Shown piece by piece: positions 45,223 to 52,889 of a stretch of DNA of 59,592 bases; position 1 is the stretch's first letter; each line of letters opens with the position of its first letter. This stretch comes from Myroides injenensis M09-0166 (lineage in GTDB: Bacteria; Bacteroidota; Bacteroidia; Flavobacteriales; Flavobacteriaceae). The notes under the pieces are model-generated. The model worked only from the letters and a program-made list of their open reading frames with translations, was not told the DNA's origin and did no database searches. The stretch lies in the NCBI RefSeq assembly GCF_000246945.1, contig NZ_BAEX01000007.1, positions 1-59,592 on the forward strand. Direction: 5' to 3'. The position numbers and the translations under genes were made by a program.

Positions 45223-45411
45223 TTAAACTCTTCCTTTAAGCGCATTAAACACCCATGCTATGGCTAAAAATCCAATACCTACAGCTGTGAATCCCCATCC
45301 TGCAATCTCTGAATATTTAAAAGCTCCTAAACCGATTAATAGGCCTCCCATTAAGATCATTATCAATGTTGCATATCCTAAAATCTTGTTTTTGTCTAAT
45401 TTATAAGCCAT
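45223..45411 (-). CDS. Small two-helix membrane protein (CAL67264-like)
   Basis: A 62-residue protein with two hydrophobic helices (~11-30 and ~36-55) joined by a short turn and with positive ends (KLDKNK and LKGRV). It resembles the small flavobacterial membrane proteins called the CAL67264 family, which have no known function. It starts 12 nt downstream of holA and ends before a strong terminator, so it is part of the holA transcript. Confidence 0.72.
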   Translation of the reverse strand: MAYKLDKNKILGYATLIMILMGGLLIGLGAFKYSEIAGWGFTAVGIGFLAIAWVFNALKGRV

Positions 45412-45423
45412 TTCTATGTAATT

Positions 45424-46428
45424 TTAATTAAATATTTTTATCAACATTTCTTTTAGTAATTCCCCTTGGGGCATATTACTAGCACCCACCCCCTTACTTT
45501 TTAGATCAATATCTTTTAAATGTGCAATAATACCACTTACACGTTTCATAGGATATATTCGCGCGCCTAATTCATAATCTTTAACAGCGTATTGACTAAC
45601 TTTCAATTGCTTAATGACATTACTTGCAGTCTTATCCTTCAAACCATGATATAACAACAGTTTTGAAAAATAAGAGTACACTAGCCCCATGGTTAAGACG
45701 ATAGGGTTATTTTTTGGATTCTGAGCAAAGTAATTTACAATTTTATAAGCATTAACTTGATTGCGATCTACAATTGCTTTAATAAGTTCAAAATTATTAA
45801 AATCTTTACTAATACCGATATTTTTTTCAACTACATCTGCCGTTATTGTACTTCCTTGAGGTATTAGTAATAACAATTTCCCAACTTCGTTTGCTATGCG
45901 CGATAAATCATTCCCTAAGAATTCTGCTAACATTGCACTAGCTTTAGGATCAATATTATACCCCCGACCAGTTACGTGATTTTTAATCCAATTATCTATT
46001 TGATAATCTCTTAGTTTCTTACTTTCAAAAATCACACCAGCCTTATCGATAGCTTTATATACTTTCTTACGTTTGTCAAGTGTTTTATATTTGTAACAAA
46101 AAACTAACACTGTCGCAGGCTGTACTTGATTAGCATAACTTTCTAATTGATCTATAGAACGAGCTAAATCTTGTGCCTCTTTTACGATAACAACCTGCTT
46201 TTCTGCCATTAAAGGAAAGCGTTTTGCGTTAGATACAATATCTTGAATACTTACATCTCGCCCATAAAGAACCATTTGATTAAAGCCTTTTTCTTCTTCA
46301 GTAAGTACATTATCCTCAATGTACTCAGATAACTTATCTATATAGTAGGGTTCTTCTCCCATTAAAAAATAGATAGGGGCAATATTCTTATTCTTTATAT
46401 TCTTTATTATCTCCTTTATTTGGTCCAA
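45424..46428 (-). CDS. holA: DNA polymerase III delta subunit
   Basis: A 334-residue clamp-loader delta subunit that opens the sliding clamp. Seen: IAPIYFLMGEEPYYIDKLSEYIE near the N-terminus (clamp-loader ATPase-like domain I without Walker motifs), EAQDLARSIDQLESY, and the C-terminal collar domain with VLTMGLVYSYFSKLLLYHGL. The start is TTG at 46426-46428, in keeping with MDQIKEII; no ATG is available before conserved residues. Divergent from the HsdR-N gene across 55 bp. Confidence 0.93.
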   Translation of the reverse strand: MDQIKEIIKNIKNKNIAPIYFLMGEEPYYIDKLSEYIEDNVLTEEEKGFNQMVLYGRDVSIQDIVSNAKRFPLMAEKQVVIVKEAQDLARSIDQLESYANQVQPATVLVFCYKYKTLDKRKKVYKAIDKAGVIFESKKLRDYQIDNWIKNHVTGRGYNIDPKASAMLAEFLGNDLSRIANEVGKLLLLIPQGSTITADVVEKNIGISKDFNNFELIKAIVDRNQVNAYKIVNYFAQNPKNNPIVLTMGLVYSYFSKLLLYHGLKDKTASNVIKQLKVSQYAVKDYELGARIYPMKRVSGIIAHLKDIDLKSKGVGASNMPQGELLKEMLIKIFN

Positions 46429-46448
46429 AATATTCTAACTGTTTTTAA

Positions 46449-46479
46449 TTGTTCTATAACTAAAGAAAAAATATATTTG
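46449..46479 (+). promoter_or_regulatory. HsdR-N gene promoter, predicted leaderless start
   Basis: TTG (46449-46451), 20-nt spacer, TATATTTG (46472-46479), then 4 nt and the ATG at 46484. An exact consensus promoter this close to the start codon implies a leader of 0-2 nt. Confidence 0.65.
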
Positions 46480-46483
46480 CTCT

Positions 46484-46933
46484 ATGCAAAAGTTGAATTT
46501 CCCTCAGTTTGAATTTCGCTTCAAAAATAGTGAAAATAAGCTAGCTATTTTTGATGTTATCCGTAAAAAGTTTATCCTACTAACACCTGAAGAGTGGGTT
46601 CGACAACATGTAATTCATACATTAATACATATTAAAAATTATCCCACATCTTTAATAGGGGTCGAAAATGTAGTTAAAATTAACGGGATGAATAAGCGTT
46701 ATGATTTAGTAGTTTTCAATCCTAATGGTTCTATTAATATCTTAATTGAATGCAAAGCTCCTGAAGTTAAGATCACTCAAGATACTTTTGATCAAATAGC
46801 TAGATATAATTTCCAATTGAGAGCAAACTTATTATATGTCACTAATGGACTTGGTCACTACTTTTGTAAAATGGATTACAGTAATAATAAATATCTTTTC
46901 CTAAAAGATTTGCCAGCTTACGGTAATTCCTAA
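46484..46933 (+). CDS. Stand-alone HsdR N-terminal-type nuclease-fold protein
   Basis: A 149-residue protein of the HSDR_N_2 family (N-terminal nuclease-fold domain of type I restriction enzymes) without helicase or methylase partners. Seen: PEEWVRQH helix (36-42), and the PD-(D/E)xK-like centre RYDLVVF (D74) ... LIECKAP (E89, K91), followed by FDQIARYN (Q105). The catalytic triad looks complete. In Bacteroidota it is a core gene commonly next to holA, so a housekeeping DNA-repair or maintenance role is more likely than restriction (inference). Predicted leaderless; 12 nt before a GT2 gene. Confidence 0.85.
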   Translation: MQKLNFPQFEFRFKNSENKLAIFDVIRKKFILLTPEEWVRQHVIHTLIHIKNYPTSLIGVENVVKINGMNKRYDLVVFNPNGSINILIECKAPEVKITQDTFDQIARYNFQLRANLLYVTNGLGHYFCKMDYSNNKYLFLKDLPAYGNS

Positions 46934-46945
46934 AAATAGTATATT

Positions 46946-47938
46946 ATGAATAACAAATTTGCTATCGCTATTCTTAACTGGAATGGAAAAGCTTTACTAG
47001 AACAATTTTTACCTTCTATTATAAAATATTCTGATGATGCTACAATATATGTAATAGATAATGCATCAACTGATAATTCGATACAATTAGTAGAAGAATT
47101 ATTCCCATCTGTAAATATCATAAAAAACCAAGATAACTTTGGTTTTTCAAAAGGGTATAATGAAGGTTTAAAAAACATAAATGAACCTTACCTCGTATTA
47201 GTTAATTCTGATGTCGAAGTGACTGAAAATTGGCTTACTCCTATAGAAAATATTTTTGATACTGAACCTAATACAGCAATAATTCAACCTAAGATTTTAG
47301 ATTATAAAAAGCCTTCACACTTTGAATATGCAGGCGCAGCTGGTGGATTTATTGATAAATATGGCTTTCCTTATTGTAGAGGAAGAATATTTGATACAAT
47401 AGAAGAAGACAATGGACAATATGATGATGAAGTTGAAATATTTTGGGCTTCAGGAGCTTGTTTTTTTATTCGCAATACTGTTTATAAAGAACTTAATGGT
47501 CTAGAAGAAGACTTCTTTGCTCATCAAGAAGAAATTGATCTATGTTGGAGAGCACATAATGCAGGATATGTGGTAAAATACTGTGGAAAATCCACAATAT
47601 TCCACATTGGAGGTGCCACACTAAAATATCAAAATCCTAAAAAAACATATCTGAATTTCAGAAATTCACTTTTAATGCTCTATAAAAATTTACCAGCAAA
47701 AGGCAAGTTTTTCACAATTTTTAATCGTTTGTGTTTAGATGGAATTGCAGGTGTACGCTATTTTTTGACATTACAACCTAATCATTGTTTTGCTATAATC
47801 CGCGCACACTTTGGCTTTTACAAGCGAATTTCAAGTTTTAAAAATAAAAAGTCAAAAAAACCGATTACTAACTACTACAAACACAGATCAATAGTCTTTT
47901 TATACTTTCTTCAAAGAAAAAAGAAATATATTAAATAA
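46946..47938 (+). CDS. Glycosyltransferase family 2 protein
   Basis: A 330-residue GT-A-fold transferase like bacterial rhamnosyl or polysaccharide transferases. Seen: IAILNWNGKALLEQFLPS, the nucleotide-binding DNASTDNS (33-40), DxD-like VNSDVEV (~87-93), the acceptor region HQEEIDLCWRAHNAGY (ED/EE motif, ~192-207), and HIGGATL. A C-terminal Lys-rich tail and amphipathic part suggest membrane association. It adds a sugar to an unknown acceptor. Same transcript as the HsdR-N gene by spacing. Confidence 0.9.
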   Translation: MNNKFAIAILNWNGKALLEQFLPSIIKYSDDATIYVIDNASTDNSIQLVEELFPSVNIIKNQDNFGFSKGYNEGLKNINEPYLVLVNSDVEVTENWLTPIENIFDTEPNTAIIQPKILDYKKPSHFEYAGAAGGFIDKYGFPYCRGRIFDTIEEDNGQYDDEVEIFWASGACFFIRNTVYKELNGLEEDFFAHQEEIDLCWRAHNAGYVVKYCGKSTIFHIGGATLKYQNPKKTYLNFRNSLLMLYKNLPAKGKFFTIFNRLCLDGIAGVRYFLTLQPNHCFAIIRAHFGFYKRISSFKNKKSKKPITNYYKHRSIVFLYFLQRKKKYIK

Positions 47939-47965
47939 TTCTAATCAAATATTTTTGGCAAAGTA

Positions 47966-47995
47966 TTAAAAGTTGCAAGCTATTTGCTATATTTG
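47966..47995 (+). promoter_or_regulatory. Promoter of the OmpA-family lipoprotein gene
   Basis: TATATTTG at 47988-47995 with TTA (47966-47968) 19 nt upstream. Leader of about 23 nt. Confidence 0.6.
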
Positions 47996-48021
47996 AATCA
48001 GAAATTCAATCATTTTTAATT

Positions 48022-48858
48022 ATGAGAAAAGTAGTATTAGGTTTATCAGTTCTAGCTCTGACTTTCGCTTCTTGTGGTACAAAACAGAAGATTGCAGATT
48101 TAGAATCAAAAAATCAAGAAATACAAGATTTATTAAATACTTGTACAATTAAACTAAATTCAACATTAGCAGAAAAACAAGCATTAGCAAACCAAGTTGA
48201 TTATCTTAAGAAAAACACTTCTGATTTAATTAGCAACGTTGGTAACCTTACAATGCTATCATCTAAAGGTGCTGAGAATTTAGAGAAATCTCTAGAAAGT
48301 CTTAAAGAAAAAGATTTAAAAATTTCTCGTTTACAAGATGCTATTACTAAAAAAGACTCAGTTACTTTAGCGTTAGTAAAAAGCGTTAAAAAAGAAGTTG
48401 GTTTTGATGATCCAGATATTCAAGTTAACGTAGAAAAAGGAGTAGTTTATATCTCTATTGCTGATAAATTATTATTTAAAACAGCTAGCTGGGATGTAAA
48501 TGAAAATGCTAAGAAAGTTTTAGCTAAAGTTGCTAAAGTTGCACAAAGCAAACCAGATTTCGAAGTTATGGTAGAAGGACACACTGATAATGTGCCTATT
48601 AAAAATGCTCAAATGAGAGATAACTGGGACTTAAGTGTTAAACGTGCGGCTTCTATCGTACAATTATTACAAAAAGACTTTAACATTGCTCCAGAAAGAT
48701 TAGTAGCTGCTGGACGTGGAGAATATCAACCATTAGTAGAAAACGATACTAAAGAAGATAAAGCTAGAAACAGAAGAACTAGAATTATCTTATTACCAAA
48801 AATCGATCAATTCTACGATATGATTGAAAAAGAAATGAAAGATTTAGCTAAGCAATAA
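48022..48858 (+). CDS. OmpA-family lipoprotein
   Basis: A 278-residue cell-envelope protein. Lipoprotein signal MRKVVLGLSVLALTFASC with lipobox TFAS|C, a ~90-residue coiled coil (IADLESKNQEIQDLL ... LESLKEKDLKISRLQ), and a C-terminal OmpA/MotB peptidoglycan-binding domain (FEVMVEGHTDNVP, RDNWDLSVKRAASIV, ARNRRTRIILLPK). It links the outer membrane to peptidoglycan via a helical spacer. Monocistronic with strong promoter and terminator. Confidence 0.92.
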   Translation: MRKVVLGLSVLALTFASCGTKQKIADLESKNQEIQDLLNTCTIKLNSTLAEKQALANQVDYLKKNTSDLISNVGNLTMLSSKGAENLEKSLESLKEKDLKISRLQDAITKKDSVTLALVKSVKKEVGFDDPDIQVNVEKGVVYISIADKLLFKTASWDVNENAKKVLAKVAKVAQSKPDFEVMVEGHTDNVPIKNAQMRDNWDLSVKRAASIVQLLQKDFNIAPERLVAAGRGEYQPLVENDTKEDKARNRRTRIILLPKIDQFYDMIEKEMKDLAKQ

Positions 48859-48876
48859 TCACTAGCTTAAACTTAT

Positions 48877-48912
48877 AAGAAGGTCAATGCATTCGCATTG
48901 ACCTTCTTTTTT
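48877..48912 (+). terminator. Terminator of the OmpA-family lipoprotein gene
   Basis: 14-bp stem AAGAAGGTCAATGC / GCATTGACCTTCTT, ATTC loop, T run. Confidence 0.92.
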
Positions 48913-49062
48913 TATATCTATTCTACCCCCATTTTTTTCCCTAACATATTTTAAGGACTATTATTTAATTAGTTTAAAAATATTCACATTTTATCATTAT
49001 AATATTCCCAAAATAAATAAAAAAAACGTATTTTAGAAGGATAATAAATTTAGACAAACACC

Positions 49063-50013
49063 ATGATTAATAACATTCCTAAGAACTTTACCAATTTTGA
49101 CATTATTGGTGATATACATGGACATAGCAATGATTTAAAAAAACTACTTTTAGCCTTGGGCTATACCCTTAAGAATAACTACTTCCAACATCCTGAACGA
49201 AAAGTACTTTTTTTAGGAGACTTTATAGATAGAGGAGTTAACGTAGTCGAAGTACTAGATATCGTAAAAAGAATGGTCGATAACCATGAAGCTATTGCTC
49301 TAATGGGAAATCATGAATATAATGCTATTTGCTATAATACAATAGCTTCTAATGGTGAATACTTAAGACCTCATACTAAAAAGAACTTTAATCAACATGC
49401 CGTAACGATGGCAGCATTTATGCAGAAACCTAATTTATATAAAATGTATATAGAATGGTTTAAATCACTTCCTTTGTTTTTTGAGAATGACTCATTCAGA
49501 GTAGTACATGCATGCTGGGATTATAAAAGTATTGAGTATTTAAACTCAAGATTAAAAGATTATCATCTTGATAAAGATTTATTAGAAGAAGCAAATACAG
49601 AGGGAACGGAACTTCAAAATGCAATTGAAATTGTTTTAAAAGGTAAGGAAATCGCATTACCAAATAACGAAACATTTATTGATAAAGATGGTATTTTGCG
49701 CAACGAATTTAGAATTAAGTGGTGGGAAGAACCGACTGGTGAAACAACTTATAAATCATTAAGTGCTTTACCAATAAGAGATTTACCTAATACACCGGTG
49801 GATGTTAAAGATATCACATTCTATAGAAAAGCTGACAAACCTGTATTTTTTGGACATTATTGGCTAAAATTTGGTCTTAATGAAAAACCAAAAATCTTAA
49901 CAGATAATGCGTGTTGTCTTGACTTCAGTGTAGCAAAAGAAGGAAACCTTACCTGCTATCGCTATCAAGGAGAACAACAATTAAATTCTAAAATGATTAA
50001 TTTTATAAGATAA
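49063..50013 (+). CDS. Metallophosphoesterase
   Basis: A 316-residue calcineurin-like phosphoesterase of the PrpE/bis(5'-nucleosyl)-tetraphosphatase type. Seen: GDIHGH (16-21), VLFLGDFIDRG (48-58), LMGNHEYN (78-85), the later His in VVHACWDYK, and FFGHYWLK (~266-273). Four of the usual metal-ligand motifs are present, so it is likely active; the substrate (dinucleotide, nucleotide or phosphoprotein) is not decided. Cytosolic, monocistronic. Confidence 0.88.
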   Translation: MINNIPKNFTNFDIIGDIHGHSNDLKKLLLALGYTLKNNYFQHPERKVLFLGDFIDRGVNVVEVLDIVKRMVDNHEAIALMGNHEYNAICYNTIASNGEYLRPHTKKNFNQHAVTMAAFMQKPNLYKMYIEWFKSLPLFFENDSFRVVHACWDYKSIEYLNSRLKDYHLDKDLLEEANTEGTELQNAIEIVLKGKEIALPNNETFIDKDGILRNEFRIKWWEEPTGETTYKSLSALPIRDLPNTPVDVKDITFYRKADKPVFFGHYWLKFGLNEKPKILTDNACCLDFSVAKEGNLTCYRYQGEQQLNSKMINFIR

Positions 50014-50017
50014 ATAT

Positions 50018-50060
50018 AAAAGGGAGCTTCATAAGTCACTATTTGGAGACTCCCTTTTTT
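50018..50060 (+). terminator. Terminator of the metallophosphoesterase gene
   Basis: Stem AAAAGGGAG / CTCCCTTTT with a long imperfect loop, then T run. Confidence 0.75.
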
Positions 50061-50084
50061 TATTTTTACTCTTCTAAATATTAT

Positions 50085-50492
50085 AAATGTACCGAAATAA
50101 ATCGTAATTTTGCATTGTTAATCAGCATTCTAGCTCAAACGTTGTAATACAAATACACAAATCAAAGTGTGTTTTTTATTCTAAATTGACTGTAAATAAG
50201 TCAATCTTATTCCCCTACTTTTCCAGTTTTTTAAAATTCCATTTAGATCTTGTTTCAGCGCTTTTCGGGCACTATAGCAGTGTTGTTTGGGAATATCCCT
50301 ATTTTGCAATGCTCGCATGTATACTTCTAGAACACTTCCCGAACAAATTTGTTTATCAACTGTTAAAATTGCTCTACAAGCCTTATACAATCAAGGTTTT
50401 TTAATAAAACCACTATTCCGAAAATGGTAAAAAAAAGTCATTAATGGACATTGTTTAACCAATAGGTAAATAAGTATTATAATTTTATATAG
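50085..50492 (+). repeat. Dispersed repeat B, copy 2
   Basis: Same orientation as 23500-23910. TAATTTTG at 50104-50111, identical AAATACACAAATCAAAGTGT (50151-50170), hairpin ATTGACT-gtaaata-AGTCAAT, TTGTTTGGGAATATCCC and TTTTGCAATGCTCGC (50283-50316), then CTTCCCGAACAAATTTG (50335-50351). It ends with a hairpin AAGCCTT/AAGGTTT (50378-50399) followed by TTTTT, a clear intrinsic terminator. A transcript of about 290 nt from ~50115 to 50402 is implied. The final stem differs in sequence from copy 1 (AACCCT/AGGGTT) but pairs equally well. Confidence 0.7.
50377..50402 (+). terminator. Terminator-like hairpin inside repeat B copy 2
   Basis: AAGCCTT / AAGGTTT (one G-U) with 8-nt loop and T run. It follows no coding gene. 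Confidence 0.6.
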
Positions 50493-50780
50493 TAATCCTG
50501 TTCTAAGGATTATTAGTAACGTATTTATTATAATATTCAAATATGACTTAAGGCAAATTATTTACAAAATAAGTTTAAATAATAGCTTAATACTAAGAGG
50601 TCCCCAATGGCATCTTGCATGAGATACTTCATTCATCGAGATGAATTTTTAAGCATGTACTCTTCTACGTGATGAGAGACTAGATTATTGATATAAAACT
50701 CAAAAGATAATCTTTCATTAATTAGATTAAGATGTTATACAAAATAATATATTTACTTTATCAATTAATCATAGATTATC

Positions 50781-51194
50781 ATGTGGAAATATTACGCCTT
50801 TCTATCAGCAATATTTGCTGCCTTAACAGCGATACTATCTAAAGTAGGAGTAAAAGGCGTTAGTGGTAATTTAGCTACAGCTGTTAGAACAACAGTTGTA
50901 CTATTTCTTGCTTGGTTTATTGTACTCTTCTCTGGTCAATTAAAAGAAATAAAAGACCTTAGCAAACAAAATCTATTATTCTTAATAGCATCAGGTATAG
51001 CTACAGGTCTCTCGTGGATATTTTACTTTAAAGCATTAGAAACTGGTGACGTATCAAAAGTGGCTCCTATTGATAAGCTAAGTATCGTGTTTGTTATGAT
51101 ACTTTCTTTTATATTTTTAAAAGAACCAATGGATGCTAAAACTATTGTTGGTGGTCTATTAATTTTCTCTGGTGCAATGGTCTTAATACTATAA
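50781..51194 (+). CDS. Half-size EamA/DMT-family transporter
   Basis: A 137-residue membrane protein with five hydrophobic helices, one EamA unit instead of the usual two. Seen: KYYAFLSAIFAALTAILSKVG, NLATAVRTTVVLFLAW, ASGIATGLSWIFYFKALETGDVSKVAPIDKLSIVF (the typical paired-helix end) and LKEPMDAKTIVGGLLIFSGAMVL. Such half-proteins (YnfA/EmrE-like in size) act as dimers. Substrate unknown. The stop lies 1 nt from the stop of the convergent 498-aa gene, without an intervening terminator. Confidence 0.85.
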   Translation: MWKYYAFLSAIFAALTAILSKVGVKGVSGNLATAVRTTVVLFLAWFIVLFSGQLKEIKDLSKQNLLFLIASGIATGLSWIFYFKALETGDVSKVAPIDKLSIVFVMILSFIFLKEPMDAKTIVGGLLIFSGAMVLIL

Positions 51195-51195
51195 T

Positions 51196-52692
51196 TTATT
51201 CATCAATAGGCAATTCTTCTATTTTTTGAATACCAGATCGTTGACATACTAGTCTAAATCGCTTATATTCTAAATTATTCTTGTATTTAATTTGAAGAAT
51301 AAAGTTCAGATAATAAACTTTATCTACAAAAATCTCTATAGGTTTACCATCTAAAGTATTCTCAGATAAAACATAAGCGGGTACTAAAGGATTATCCATA
51401 CGCTGTGTAATACGAGTAAGATTAAATCTCAAAATATCATTAATCCCCTCAAATGAGTATGTACTTTCTTTCATTGCCTTTGTATTCTCCAGTCTAACTT
51501 TTTTGCGATAAAGAATTATCTTTTCATTGTGTATTTTATTCTCAACTTCTAATAAAGCAGAGCGATTACGCATTGTCAAAACTTCATCAGGAACCTTATC
51601 ATCTGTAATAAAATCGATACTTTCTTTTATCCATCCTATTTTCTGATCTTTAATACTTATATCAGTTTTGTGATCAAAATACTTACCTCCTATCTTACCT
51701 GCAAAATAAAAACGCATTAATTCTTTAATTCTGTCTTTCAGCATATAACTAATGACTAACGCTACAAATAAGGGCATAGTAAAATTACCATAACGTTGCT
51801 GAAATGAAAAAGCAATGATAGTAGCAAAAATCATAGATAAACCTGCAGCTAGACTATAATATATCTGTTGAACCAAAACACCATCTCCATCTCTTTTCTT
51901 AGTCGATTTCAATGCTAGATCAGACTCAATATATTTATTTAACATGACATGTCGATAAGCAACATGCTGATTGCCTATTGTTTCATTCTGATTTAAATCT
52001 ACATAATTATGCTCATTCATATAAACCTTCTCGTCTAGAATCAGTTTTTTTAATTCAGTTGATAAGACATCATAAGAAGATATATTTTGCTTTTCTAAAA
52101 ATGATAATAATCCAAAAGTATGATTCAGAGTTGCATATGCAAGATACTCATCACTAAAATTAAAATAATTGTAAACTTCATCACCCTCTTGCCTATATTG
52201 AATAATATTACGTAGTTCTCTAAACTTATTTCTAATTGTAGTAAGATCGTTAATATATTGTTTAACCAATTCTGGCAAATCATCTACTTTACTTACTTTA
52301 ATACTATGAATGCAGTTACGCATAGCGCTTCGGAAAATGGCCATAAACATTTTTAACTGAAACTCATATTCGTAAAGTGCTTTTTCTTTTTTATCGGCGT
52401 CTTGTCCTTTAAATAACTCAAGCATAGCTGCTCTTAAATTATTATAAGGAACTGCTCCCCTATCTACCAATTCACTTAATAAGTATACTGGCGTAATAAA
52501 GCGAACTTTTGATTTTACATCAGAGTAAAACTGAACTTTTGAATAGGTAGATGCGTTAATATCAATACTATTGGGAATAAAAATCCAAGTGTTAATTTCA
52601 AAATCACTTTCTTTTTCCACATCATCCACTAGAAAGCCAACTTTCATCTCTACTGAAAAAAAATCACGTAAACGAGTTTTGATATCAATCAT
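51196..52692 (-). CDS. Large membrane-associated protein of unknown function
   Basis: A 498-residue protein I do not recognise. The first ~270 residues are soluble and mostly helical. Two hydrophobic segments follow at ~278-297 and ~303-318 (helical hairpin, so both ends would be in the cytosol), then a soluble C-terminal domain rich in beta strands (KPIEIFVDKVYYLNFILQIKY). No signal peptide or catalytic motif is visible. Own transcript unit (gap of ~197 bp to the antiporter terminator region). Worth a structure-based search. Confidence 0.7.
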   Translation of the reverse strand: MIDIKTRLRDFFSVEMKVGFLVDDVEKESDFEINTWIFIPNSIDINASTYSKVQFYSDVKSKVRFITPVYLLSELVDRGAVPYNNLRAAMLELFKGQDADKKEKALYEYEFQLKMFMAIFRSAMRNCIHSIKVSKVDDLPELVKQYINDLTTIRNKFRELRNIIQYRQEGDEVYNYFNFSDEYLAYATLNHTFGLLSFLEKQNISSYDVLSTELKKLILDEKVYMNEHNYVDLNQNETIGNQHVAYRHVMLNKYIESDLALKSTKKRDGDGVLVQQIYYSLAAGLSMIFATIIAFSFQQRYGNFTMPLFVALVISYMLKDRIKELMRFYFAGKIGGKYFDHKTDISIKDQKIGWIKESIDFITDDKVPDEVLTMRNRSALLEVENKIHNEKIILYRKKVRLENTKAMKESTYSFEGINDILRFNLTRITQRMDNPLVPAYVLSENTLDGKPIEIFVDKVYYLNFILQIKYKNNLEYKRFRLVCQRSGIQKIEELPIDE

Positions 52693-52794
52693 TTTTATTC
52701 TATCTATTTAATCTATGAAGATATTAAATAATTAACAATTAAACAGCCTAGAAATAATCAAATATTACAGCTATGCAAAACGTTTAATACAAAA

Positions 52795-52823
52795 AAGGAG
52801 TTACTCAAAAACGAATAACTCCT
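52795..52823 (-). terminator. Terminator of the antiporter gene
   Basis: Stem AAGGAGTTA-TC / GA-TAACTCCTT with one mismatch; T run on the minus strand. Confidence 0.78.
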
Positions 52824-52889
52824 TAATAAATATAAATAATAAAAATGGATAACTTAAATGAGTAGCTTCTAGTTAGTCAACATTATCTA

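Larger units (their letters stand above)
50014..50780. other. 767-bp non-coding stretch containing repeat B
   Basis: Holds the metallophosphoesterase terminator (50018-50060) and repeat B copy 2 (50085-50492). From 50493 to 50780 nothing is recognised. Short open frames inside the repeat on both strands are not conserved in the other copy. Confidence 0.7.

Noticed and set aside
50181-50404. Overlapping 69- and 72-codon frames on both strands in repeat B
   Set aside because: Neither frame is open in the other copy at 23500-23910, so they are not what the repeat conserves.
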